Notes: a model not told the origin generated them from the sequence alone. Shown: positions 1-5,578, counted from the first letter of the stretch. The stretch: 5,923 nt of DNA from Deltaproteobacteria bacterium (GCA_031269135.1 JAISZP010000013.1:1-5923), one strand, 5' to 3'. Numbers and translations are program-made.

Positions 1-605
1 GTTTTTTGCGGCAAGCGGGGCGCGGCGAAGCTCCATGGACGAAAAAGCCTGATTTCTTCAAATTTTTTCCCCAAATACATCATTTCCGGAAATTGATCAG
101 GGTCGCGCAGCTGAGCCAATATGGATTTATCAAGGGCCACATCTTCGCGTTGAAGCGAGCGGTAATCGCCGCCGCCGACGCCGATCATCGGGCGCCCGCC
201 TTGATTGTAGCGGTAATAAAAATAGGGCTGGTCGCAGCCGGGGTCCGCCTGGTCATTCTCAATCCATTCTTCCAGCATTTTAAAACGACCGGCCGCTTCG
301 GTGAACGACATCCCGTAACGTAGCGCCTGGGGCCGTCTTGGATGGTAATCTACAACAATGTCCACCATCGCTTCAGAGGGTCCTGCGCCGCCGTTTTTCC
401 ACAACCACTCGCTGATGCCGCCGCCCTGACGTATAGGTTTGGCTATTTCACCGGAAGCATTGCGCAAAAGCTCAAAAACTTCCAAAAAGTTGGATTTGCC
501 TGAGCCGTTAGGGCCGATCAATACATTCAGCGGCTTTAAATCCACAGACATCTCTTGTGGGCCGAAGCTCAGAAAATTCTTCAGACGAACGTGTTTTACG
601 AACAT
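1..605 (-). CDS. Predicted RecF/SMC-like AAA ATPase (COG4637 type), N-terminal part, cut by window edge
   Basis: I translated this frame by hand; it stays open for 201 codons from an ATG at 605 down to the left edge. The start MFVKHVRLKNFLSFGP followed by a Walker A loop, GPNGSGKS (residues 31-38), is the typical N-terminus of ABC-type ATPases of the RecF/SMC/OLD group, where a short beta strand and an 'NFLSFG' turn precede the P-loop. Further on, YFYYRY and the stretch ending FEEIRLFRPWSF (near residues 180-195) fit the COG4637 'predicted ATPase' family, usually about 350-400 residues. The signature motif, Walker B and D-loop would lie beyond the edge. A GGGG-containing Shine-Dalgarno-like stretch lies about 8 bases upstream. 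The start overlaps the end of the decayed frame upstream by some 10 bases, so the two were probably transcribed together. Members of this family often sit beside a DUF4276 protein in defence islands (recalled knowledge); that partner would be off the window. Family assignment is fairly secure, function is not. Confidence 0.8.
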   Translation of the reverse strand, partial: MFVKHVRLKNFLSFGPQEMSVDLKPLNVLIGPNGSGKSNFLEVFELLRNASGEIAKPIRQGGGISEWLWKNGGAGPSEAMVDIVVDYHPRRPQALRYGMSFTEAAGRFKMLEEWIENDQADPGCDQPYFYYRYNQGGRPMIGVGGGDYRSLQREDVALDKSILAQLRDPDQFPEMMYLGKKFEEIRLFRPWSFAAPRLPQK

Positions 606-1245
606 GAAGGCAACCCCTTTATTCCAGAACGATTCGTACCTAGGCCGTACCTTGGCCGCACCTCGACCTGGCGTCGGCCTCGAGTCGGTCGATCGATAAA
701 ATCTCCAAAGCGTTTTTTAATCTCCGCCGGGATGGTCGGCCATCGGCGACTTTGAGGGCCTGAGGCGGATCGCTTATTTTAATCGTGACTTTGTGCAGGC
801 CGGAAAGCGCTTCCCGCAAAGCCTGAGCAAACTCTCCATCCAGATGTTCCGGCAAGGCGCGCGACTGGATGAAGGCCGAAATACGCGCGCGGGTTTCATC
901 CTTCGAAAGATTCGAATCGGCCTCGACGGCGACGGGGCCGGAAAGGTCGTCGAGGCGTTGGAAAGCCGGGCGATGAGCGAACAGCGGTCCTCAATGAAGG
1001 CCCGCCAGGTCTCCGGATCGCCAAGGGTTCGCCGCCTGCCATGCCCCCTGGTCATACCCCTTGGTTTTGAAGGCTTTCGGAATGAATTGGACATATTTGA
1101 CCGCGCCGCCCAAATCCGCCGACAGTCGCCGCAATGACCTGGTCTTGCCGGAATCGCTATCGCCGACCAAAAGCGCCAGGCGATGGTAAGGACCTTCAGC
1201 CGCAGCGAGGGAGCGCTTTACTTCGTCATAAATGGGTTCGACCAA
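596..1245 (-). pseudogene. Decayed BREX type 3 remnant: brxF 5' part joined to 3' part of a brxC-like (DUF6079) gene
   Basis: Read on the minus strand, the frame starts at a TTG (1245) just inside an in-frame TAA. VEPIYDEVKRSLAAAEG and YHRLALLVGDSDSGKT give a P-loop N-terminus like BrxF (about 150 residues when intact). After LGGAV (about 1106) it no longer resembles BrxF and continues KYVQFIPKAFKTKGYDQG, which I take to be the C-terminal region of the large BREX-3 P-loop protein. Coding then hops frames. GDPETWRAFIEDR lies in a second frame, because the first frame stops at TGA 991-993. FQRLDDLSGPVAVEADS through KVADGRPS returns to the first frame (about 960-730). PAEIKKRFGDFIDR is in the third frame (about 730-688) and runs to a stop at 596-598. 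Three frame changes plus a stop argue for decay rather than sequencing error, although the latter is possible. Intact BREX-3 loci place brxF directly before brxC, which fits one large internal deletion. The family calls rest on remembered motifs, not on a search. Confidence 0.6.
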
Positions 1246-1384
1246 GGCCGCCGCTTACGTTGCGTCCAAGGAGCCGAAACAACATACGGCCAATATAAAT
1301 CGTGTCATAATATCGCAAAACGGGCGGTTTGTTTTATTTGCTGTTTGTTTTATTTATTGACTCGTTCAAGCGTAAAGCGTAAGT
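1246..1384. other. Intergenic spacer left of the IS, with an AT-rich 16-bp direct repeat
   Basis: No gene is visible between the decayed BREX-like frame and the left end of the insertion sequence. The stretch includes two adjacent 16-base units (1328-1343 and 1344-1359), both beginning TTTGTTTTATTT and matching at 14 of 16 positions. It should also hold the promoter of the minus-strand genes. A TTGCGA / 17 bases / TATTGG arrangement on the minus strand is possible, but too weak to call. Confidence 0.5.
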
Positions 1385-1406
1385 GGCGCGGAGATTTTTC
1401 GGCGCC
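1385..1406 (+). repeat. Left terminal inverted repeat of the IS
   Basis: This 22-base end pairs with the right end at 3029-3050 at 19 of 22 positions. The only mismatches are at positions 5, 6 and 21, and the shared core is GAGATTTTTCGGCG. The outer boundary is uncertain by a few bases because one more G at 3051 and a second, gapped block further out also show similarity. Confidence 0.8.
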
Positions 1407-1467
1407 GACGAAGATTTCTTGTGATATCATGAAATCCAATGGACGACATTGACTTGGGAGGCGGCGT

Positions 1468-1812
1468 ATGACCGACGTAAAATCACCCGTAAATGACGAT
1501 GTTCTTTTGATGGCTAAAAAGGATGACGCCATCCATAATTTATTTGTTTTGATCGATTCTTTCAAGACTGAAGATGAATTCATTCAATTAAACGACATTA
1601 TAAATCTGTTGACTAGCTATAAAAAAGATGTTGATTCTCTCCTTTTACGCGACAAACAAACAGTTTCGATTGATTTATTCGAGAGATTAGGCCAAAAGTA
1701 TGGCGCAAAGTTTAAGGATATCGTTCAAAAAATGCTGACTAGCGACATCAACAATATAGACGAAAAGGCTCTTATCGAAAAAAAAAAGCTGAATATTCAG
1801 AGAAAGGAATGA
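1468..1812 (+). CDS. IS ORF1: N-terminal part of a frameshift-fused transposase
   Basis: This 114-codon ORF starts at an ATG with a strong Shine-Dalgarno sequence (GGGAGG, 1456-1461, 6 bases before the start). The product is hydrophilic and mostly helical in composition (acidic and lysine-rich, for example NDIINLLTSYKKD and FKDIVQKML). I recognise no domain in it. In single-ORF ISKra4 transposases a comparable helical region precedes the conserved block that begins ORF2, so ORF1 is most likely the N-terminal, probably DNA-binding or oligomerising, part of the transposase. Codons 104-107 are GAA-AAA-AAA-AAG within an A10 run, giving an A_AAA_AAG slippery site. Ribosomes that do not slip finish at TGA 1810-1812, which overlaps the ORF2 ATG as ATGA. 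A free short product could act as a regulator, as ORF A proteins do in other IS families, but that is inference only. Confidence 0.75.
   Translation: MTDVKSPVNDDVLLMAKKDDAIHNLFVLIDSFKTEDEFIQLNDIINLLTSYKKDVDSLLLRDKQTVSIDLFERLGQKYGAKFKDIVQKMLTSDINNIDEKALIEKKKLNIQRKE
1782..1788 (+). promoter_or_regulatory. Programmed -1 ribosomal frameshift site A_AAA_AAG
   Basis: In the ORF1 frame the heptamer reads A AAA AAG, the most slippery -1 motif known in bacteria (the one used in Escherichia coli dnaX and by IS3-family elements), inside a run of ten A (1778-1787). The -1 frame is open from 1743 right through to ORF2. Slippage therefore adds A-E-Y-S-E-K-G and then the ORF2 methionine, giving a 520-residue fusion (107 + 7 + 406). 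A perfect 12-base palindrome, CTGAATATTCAG (1789-1800), abuts the site, and larger hairpins lie 22 and 52 bases downstream. Confidence 0.75.
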
Positions 1813-3029
1813 CGCTTAAAAATTTTCGAATCAGCGAAAAAAGCGTCGTTACGCTTGTCGGCAAAATTCGAATTCGCAGAAATGTTCTTCGTCCAAAAAC
1901 GAAAACCGACATTGAGCGACTGTTTAAGAAAGAGCAGTTGCGCTCTGTGGTCCCGCTCGATGAATACCTCGGGCTAAATCGGATTCCTTTTAAAATGACG
2001 ATCGGCGCGATGCTGCTAATCGCATATTGGGTCCAAAGGTCCAACTCGTATGAAGAAGCTGAGGAAGGATTACGACGCCATACCAGAATCGACGTCAAGA
2101 ACGACACCATGAGGTTCGTCGCCAATACGGTCGGAAAAATCGTTTTCGACAATGATGCGGCAAGCGCTGAAAGCGCTTACGCCGAATTGAATTCGGGGAA
2201 ACTGTCGTTCCCCGCCGAAAAGCGCGACTCCGAGTTGTATCTTCAATGCGGCGGGGCTATGTTCCACTCCAGAGATAGGGACGAAAACGGTCATACATGG
2301 AAAGAAAATAAGCTTGGCGTGGTCTTCGGCGGCGACTCTTGTTTCCGGTGGACGAATCCAAAAACAGGCGAACGCGAAAAGCGCATGGGAAAACGAGAAT
2401 ATATCGCTTATGCCGGTTCCGTCGATATTTTCCAAAAATTATTATTCGATGCCGCGCTTAAAAATGGCTACGGCAAATATAAAACCACTATATTAATCAC
2501 TGATGGCGCGTCATGGATTAAAGACATGAAAGATTCATTATTTCATGACGCAATATGCATCCTTGATTTTTTTCATTTATGCGAAAATGTCCATAAATTT
2601 GCTGAAGAATATTTTAATGACAATGAAGATAAATATAAAACATGGAGTAAAGATATCTGCGACAAACTGCGGGCAAGTGAATACGAAGACGTAATAAATA
2701 TATTGCAAAAATTAGACGGAAAAAGAGTTGCAAATTGCAGTTTTAAACTATTGAATTATATTAACGACAATATTGATTGCATCGATTACAAGACTTATGA
2801 GAATAATGGATGGTTTATAGGAAGCGGAGCGATTGAAAGCGCGAACAAAATCGTTCTTCAAGAGCGATTGAAACAGGCCGGAATGCGGTGGAATCTTGAA
2901 ACCGCAAGGTATATCATGGCGTTAACGGCCAAAGTCAAAAGCAAACTGTGGGAAAGAGATGTGATGGAGGCCGTTTATAAACATTATGGGGCTGCCCGAG
3001 CGAGCGCTCCGGAAGCTGAATCTTATTAG
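1809..3029 (+). CDS. IS ORF2: ISKra4-type DDE transposase, catalytic part
   Basis: This 406-codon ORF carries the catalytic region of an IS transposase and is probably made mainly as a frameshift fusion with ORF1. A purine-rich AGAAAGGA directly abuts its ATG, too close for a normal ribosome site, though coupled restart through ATGA is possible. Domains in order: a conserved strand-rich block with VVPLDEYLGL (47-56); a helical block (about 60-115, AYWVQRSNSYEEAEEGL); the RNase H-like core with DENGHTWKENKLGVVF (158-173), ITDGASW (230-236, D232 as second catalytic Asp) and ILDFFH (251-256); and GSGAIESANK (338-347, E343 as catalytic Glu) followed by RLKQAGMRW. These fit ISKra4. The first catalytic Asp is expected in a Q-x-D-G motif, but here residues 146-149 are QCGG with G148 encoded by GGC, one transition from GAC. 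This copy may thus be dead. The 3' half is clearly more AT-rich than the flanking genes. Confidence 0.85.
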   Translation: MTLKNFRISEKSVVTLVGKIRIRRNVLRPKTKTDIERLFKKEQLRSVVPLDEYLGLNRIPFKMTIGAMLLIAYWVQRSNSYEEAEEGLRRHTRIDVKNDTMRFVANTVGKIVFDNDAASAESAYAELNSGKLSFPAEKRDSELYLQCGGAMFHSRDRDENGHTWKENKLGVVFGGDSCFRWTNPKTGEREKRMGKREYIAYAGSVDIFQKLLFDAALKNGYGKYKTTILITDGASWIKDMKDSLFHDAICILDFFHLCENVHKFAEEYFNDNEDKYKTWSKDICDKLRASEYEDVINILQKLDGKRVANCSFKLLNYINDNIDCIDYKTYENNGWFIGSGAIESANKIVLQERLKQAGMRWNLETARYIMALTAKVKSKLWERDVMEAVYKHYGAARASAPEAESY

Positions 3030-3050
3030 ACGCCGAAAAATCTCTACGCC
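3029..3050 (-). repeat. Right terminal inverted repeat of the IS
   Basis: The reverse complement of this stretch matches the left end 1385-1406 at 19 of 22 positions. It begins at the last base of the transposase stop codon. Directly outside it, 3051-3064 reads in reverse complement as CAAGCATCAAGCAG, which resembles CAAGCGTAAAGCG just outside the left end. The repeat may therefore be bipartite, or similar sequences may flank both ends. Confidence 0.8.
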
Positions 3051-3134
3051 CTGCTTGATGCTTGTTGTTGCACTCCTTAGCTGTTTGAAGTATATTGGTT
3101 CAAGCTATCGGCCCAAGCATATCGATTCGATGGG

Positions 3135-3216
3135 AAGGAAAGACGGTCATACTAATTTCAGCGCGTTTTTAGACCAAGAAAAGACTATCATGTTAATTTC
3201 AGAGCGTTTTTGGACC
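3135..3216. repeat. Two head-to-tail 41-bp direct repeats
   Basis: Units 3135-3175 and 3176-3216 abut exactly and agree at 34 of 41 positions. The best conserved core is TAATTTCAGCGCGTTTTT in the first unit and TAATTTCAGAGCGTTTTT in the second. The whole 3052-3323 stretch holds no convincing gene. Tandem end repeats of this sort, with a TGT-TAATTTC-like start, recall the multiple terminal repeats of IS21-family elements, so a leftover IS end is possible. That link is loose and based on memory. Confidence 0.6.
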
Positions 3217-3249
3217 GTTGAATGGATTTTTCCCTAAGCCGCAATAGTG

Positions 3250-3291
3250 TTTTTATGATTGTGATTGTATGATGGTGATTTTATGATTTCC
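3250..3291. repeat. Low-complexity TGATT-rich stretch
   Basis: Short imperfect repeats of TGATT, TGATG and TTATGATT fill this stretch just before the ribosome site of the rod/hook protein gene. It could form part of an AT-rich upstream promoter region, but no clear -35/-10 pair stands out. Confidence 0.4.
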
Positions 3292-3323
3292 GTCCCTGCG
3301 AAATTTTCCTTTGGGAGTTTATC

Positions 3324-3716
3324 GTGAACGTCGGCAGCGCCATGTACGCCTCAGCCACGGCCTTAAAATCTTTTGGGGTGGGGACCCAGGTCATTGCCCA
3401 TAATCTGGCCAACGTGTTGACTGAAGGGTTTAAATCCAGCAGGACTCTTTACTACGACCTCCCGCCATATTCCGGGACAGGGGCTGCAACCCAGAAATTG
3501 GGCGCTATCGACGGCCCTTTGATTCCTGTCCAAGGCCTTCCCCCTCAGAGCGCCTCCCCTCCATGGGTCCCTTCCGGCTTCGTGGAAGGCTCCACCACCG
3601 ACGTCGCAACCGAGATGGTCTCGATGATCGTCACCAGCAGATCCTATCAGGCCAACGCCAAAGTCATCCCCACCGTCGATTCGATGCTTGGGACAATCAT
3701 AAATCTTAGGGTTTGA
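3324..3716 (+). CDS. Short flagellar rod/hook-family protein (FlgC/FlgG-like)
   Basis: This is a 130-residue axial flagellar protein of the family that builds the rod and hook outside the inner membrane. The N-terminal rod motif is seen in MYASATALKSFGV (7-19) and IAHNLANVLTEGFKSSR (24-40), the equivalent of the usual 'NNxANxxTxGFK'. The C-terminal rod/hook domain covers residues 87-130: VEGSTTDVATEMVSMI, then TSRSYQANAKVI and a TVDSMLGTIINL ending. That C-terminus looks like FlgG/FlgE, while the length matches FlgC (about 135-150), and the middle (41-86) is a Pro/Gly-rich linker with no FlgC-type GYV/PNVN segment. The product may therefore be a minimal rod-like paralogue rather than true FlgC. 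The start is GTG at 3324 with GGGAG at 3313-3317, spacing 6. It stands alone, without flagellar neighbours in the window, and converges on nadK. Family is sure, exact role is not. Confidence 0.85.
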   Translation: MNVGSAMYASATALKSFGVGTQVIAHNLANVLTEGFKSSRTLYYDLPPYSGTGAATQKLGAIDGPLIPVQGLPPQSASPPWVPSGFVEGSTTDVATEMVSMIVTSRSYQANAKVIPTVDSMLGTIINLRV

Positions 3717-3757
3717 AATTGTTTTAAAGAAGCGAAACTTTTAATCTTAACCGGATA

Positions 3758-3787
3758 ATTGGGCTAAAACCCAATCTTTTTTATTTT
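3758..3787 (+). terminator. Intrinsic terminator between the rod/hook gene and nadK
   Basis: A perfect 6-bp stem (ATTGGG 3758-3763 with CCCAAT 3770-3775, loop CTAAAA) is followed by CTTTTTTATTTT. It lies 41 bases after the plus-strand stop codon. On the minus strand no T-run follows the stem, so it serves chiefly the plus-strand gene. Confidence 0.8.
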
Positions 3788-3815
3788 AAGTCTTCCTTTT
3801 TTACTTTAAGTCGTC
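3776..3815. repeat. 20-bp tandem duplication spanning the nadK 3' end
   Basis: CTTTTTTATTTTAAGTCTTC (3776-3795) and CTTTTTTACTTTAAGTCGTC (3796-3815) are adjacent and agree at 18 of 20 positions. The second copy contains the nadK stop codon. The first supplies the T-run of the plus-strand terminator. Confidence 0.7.
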
Positions 3816-4652
3816 CTTTTCATGAAACAATCCCAGTTTCACTCTCAGCGTATCCAAATAGTGGCGCCGCGGGTTGGTGACTAAGCGCAAGGCCGAATCC
3901 GAACGGAATATCTTTATTCTGTCGTCGTCCCGCAGGGGCAAGCAGTGTTGCCCGTCGGTGGTCAACAAGACGTCGTTGGCCTTCTCCCCGATTATGACTT
4001 CGACGTTGAAGTGCAGCGGCAAAATGACCGATCTCGCGGCCAGGGTGAAGGGGCAGATCGGCGTGACCACCACGGCCTCCAAGCCTGGGTAGACCACCGG
4101 TCCACCGGCGGAGAGATTGTAGGCGGTCGAACCGGTGGGAGTCGAGAGTATCAAGCCGTCGGCTCGGTAAGTCCAATGCTCCGCTCCTTGCACCGAAAGC
4201 TTCAGGCTCATGATTCGAGCGAGAGCGCCTTTGTTGATGACGGCGTCGTTTATGAAGGTCGATTTGTAGATGGGGTTGTCGTTTCGATAAATGGAGAAAT
4301 CCAGAACAGTTCTCTCTTCGATGTTCGCCTTTTTCGTCAAAACGCTGTCGAGCACTTCAAAGAGCTGCTCGGGTTCGATTTCAGCCAAAAACCCGAGTCT
4401 TCCCAGATTTACGCCTAGAATCGGTATTCCGCTCAATCCCCAGGTGCGGGCGGTGTACAAAAGCGTGCCGTCTCCTCCCAAAGAAACGATGAAGCTGGGG
4501 TTAAAATCCTGGGGAGGGAGAGTTCGCCTGGAGCGGGCATTGGATATTTCCCGGTAGACTCTGAAATCGCCTTTCAGCCTTTTCTCCGTCTGGTCAGCCA
4601 GGGAGGTGGCTTGGCTTTCGCTTTTATGGACTATGACCACATCATCCGACAC
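3801..4652 (-). CDS. nadK: NAD kinase (ATP-NAD/NADH kinase)
   Basis: NAD kinase phosphorylates NAD(+) to NADP(+) in the cytoplasm, the only de novo route to NADP. The 283-residue length is normal for the family (about 270-300). All signature motifs are present: GGDGT (59-63, with catalytic D61), NLGRLGFLAEI (82-92), NDAVINKG (135-142, NAD-binding NE/D motif) and the long conserved run DGLILSTPTGSTAYNLSAGGP (165-185), followed by PICPFTLAARSVILP (198-212). The C-terminus carries the usual TTDGQ (231-235). The start is GTG at 4652, chosen because a perfect AGGAGG (minus strand, 4658-4663) sits 5 bases upstream. The gene is divergent from the metallo-hydrolase and convergent with the rod/hook gene, so it appears to be transcribed alone here. 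Nothing looks broken. In many proteobacteria nadK lies near recN, but that gene is not seen in this window. Confidence 0.97.
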   Translation of the reverse strand: MSDDVVIVHKSESQATSLADQTEKRLKGDFRVYREISNARSRRTLPPQDFNPSFIVSLGGDGTLLYTARTWGLSGIPILGVNLGRLGFLAEIEPEQLFEVLDSVLTKKANIEERTVLDFSIYRNDNPIYKSTFINDAVINKGALARIMSLKLSVQGAEHWTYRADGLILSTPTGSTAYNLSAGGPVVYPGLEAVVVTPICPFTLAARSVILPLHFNVEVIIGEKANDVLLTTDGQHCLPLRDDDRIKIFRSDSALRLVTNPRRHYLDTLRVKLGLFHEKDDLK

Positions 4653-4744
4653 GTTTGCCTCCTAAAAAGGCGGGTTCTTTTAGTGATTCCATCCTGACCG
4701 ACAAGGATCGCGAGTCGCTTTTTAACTTTTCGCTTAGTGAGGAA

Positions 4745-4773
4745 ATGTTAACACAGATATACGGCATAGACAA
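4745..4773 (-). promoter_or_regulatory. Possible sigma-70 promoter for nadK
   Basis: On the minus strand, TTGTCT (4768-4773) and TAACAT (4745-4750) are separated by 17 bases and match the sigma-70 consensus at 4 of 6 positions each. Transcription would begin near 4738, leaving a leader of about 85 bases before the GTG. Moderate fit only. Confidence 0.35.
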
Positions 4774-4852
4774 ATTTGCAGTTTTATGGTTCATCGACAT
4801 CTCGGTTTAATTCCAAACGCTTTGGAGCTTGTTATCGTGGGAGGTAAGTTCT

Positions 4853-5578
4853 GTGCGCCTTAAAGACAACGTTTATTTTTACCCCAAGTCTTTCGACTTG
4901 GACTTCGTCGGCGAAGTCAACTCCAACACCGTCGTCATCACTGGGCAAGACGACAAGCTCATCTTAATCGACCCGGGGTTGGAGTCGCGCCTGGACGACC
5001 TTAAAGAGGCCATCAAAGCCGACGGGCTAAGTCCGCAAGACGTCTCTCTCATCGTCTTGACCCATTTTCATCCCGACCACGTCGAAGGGGCGACTAAATT
5101 AGCGGAGGATACCGGCTCTGATGTGTTGCTCTCCGAAAAAGACATCGATTTTTTGGAAAAAATAGGACACGTGTTTTTTACCAAGACCAAAGACGGGTAT
5201 AGAGATGTCCCATTAAGATGTCCGCAAAAGTCGCTCTTGAAGCCTCTTTTTTCCGGACCGATGAAATGGGGAGGGAGAGAGTTTCGACTTTACGATACTC
5301 CCGGCCACAGCCCGGGAGGCATGTGCTTTCATTGGCCGGAAAGGGATTTGTTGGTCACGGGGGACGTCTATTTTTTGGGCACCATAGGTCTTATAAAACT
5401 CCCCGGCGGAGTTCCCTCGGATATGTATCAAAGCGTCCGCACTCTCAGCGGACTTATGGATGTGGATCTGGTGCTGTGCGGTCACGGCAAACCCGTAGTG
5501 GGTCGTGAGGCCGTTGTCGACAATTACAAGGCTCTTTTTGAGGAAATCGACGAAAAAATAGCTAAAGGCATCGTCTGA
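4853..5578 (+). CDS. Metallo-beta-lactamase-fold metal-dependent hydrolase
   Basis: This 241-residue cytoplasmic enzyme belongs to the MBL superfamily (COG0491, glyoxalase II-like) and binds two metal ions. The metal ligands are visible: THFHPDH (H71, H73, D75, H76), DTPGHSPGG (H152), VTGDVYF (D171, bridging) and CGHGKPV (H211). The N-terminal part has the expected strands (VYFYP, NTVVITG, LILIDPG), with DPG leading into the first metal site. I chose GTG 4853 over the longer TTG frame starting at 4829, because GGGAGG (4839-4844) lies 8 bases before it and the residues upstream are not family-like. The substrate cannot be told from sequence. Short GloB-like MBL proteins cleave thioesters such as S-lactoylglutathione, but many act on other esters or remain uncharacterised. 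No SXS lactamase or beta-CASP RNase features are seen. It is divergent from nadK and may share a regulatory spacer with it. Confidence 0.92.
   Translation: MRLKDNVYFYPKSFDLDFVGEVNSNTVVITGQDDKLILIDPGLESRLDDLKEAIKADGLSPQDVSLIVLTHFHPDHVEGATKLAEDTGSDVLLSEKDIDFLEKIGHVFFTKTKDGYRDVPLRCPQKSLLKPLFSGPMKWGGREFRLYDTPGHSPGGMCFHWPERDLLVTGDVYFLGTIGLIKLPGGVPSDMYQSVRTLSGLMDVDLVLCGHGKPVVGREAVVDNYKALFEEIDEKIAKGIV

Larger units (their letters stand above)
1385..3051 (+). mobile_element. Insertion sequence of the ISKra4 type, complete, about 1.67 kb
   Basis: Two overlapping ORFs encoding a DDE transposase are enclosed by imperfect inverted repeats. The left end at 1385-1406 and the reverse complement of 3029-3050 share GAGATTTTTCGGCG and match at 19 of 22 positions. 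The transposase stop codon (3027-3029) touches the right repeat, the tight packing expected of an IS. The DGASW, ILDFFH and GSGAIES motifs plus RLKQAGMRW point to the ISKra4 family; ISLre2/UPF0236 is the closest alternative. I find no flanking target duplication of 8 or 9 bases (left flank AGCGTAAGT, right flank CTGCTTGAT). This may mean an old insertion, rearranged flanks, or ends slightly different from those given. A weaker match continues outward (1367-1379 against 3052-3064). Confidence 0.8.

Noticed and set aside
6..323. Plus-strand open frame of 105 codons
   Set aside because: It lies wholly opposite the minus-strand ATPase, whose Walker A and family motifs are clear. Its own product has no recognisable features.
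793..1137. Plus-strand open frame of 114 codons
   Set aside because: It is opposite the BREX-like remnant and reads as the antisense of GC-rich coding sequence, with no ribosome site or family motif.
1357..1385. TTGACT -35-like box just left of the IS pointing into the transposase
   Set aside because: The spaced -10 position (TAAGTG) is a poor match, so I cannot support a promoter.
2070..2435. Minus-strand frame of 121 codons inside the transposase gene
   Set aside because: It is the antisense shadow of the ORF2 catalytic core. Conserved motifs are only on the plus strand.
2986..3237. Plus-strand 83-codon frame starting inside ORF2 and crossing the right IS end and the 41-bp repeats
   Set aside because: It has no ribosome site, crosses a mobile-element boundary and ends in repeats; nothing in the product is recognisable.
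3820..4418. Open frames on both strands inside nadK
   Set aside because: nadK carries every family signature over its full length, so the overlapping frames are shadows.
4829..4852. Longer MBL hydrolase start at TTG 4829
   Set aside because: It contains the GGGAGG ribosome site of the GTG at 4853 and adds eight residues unlike the family.
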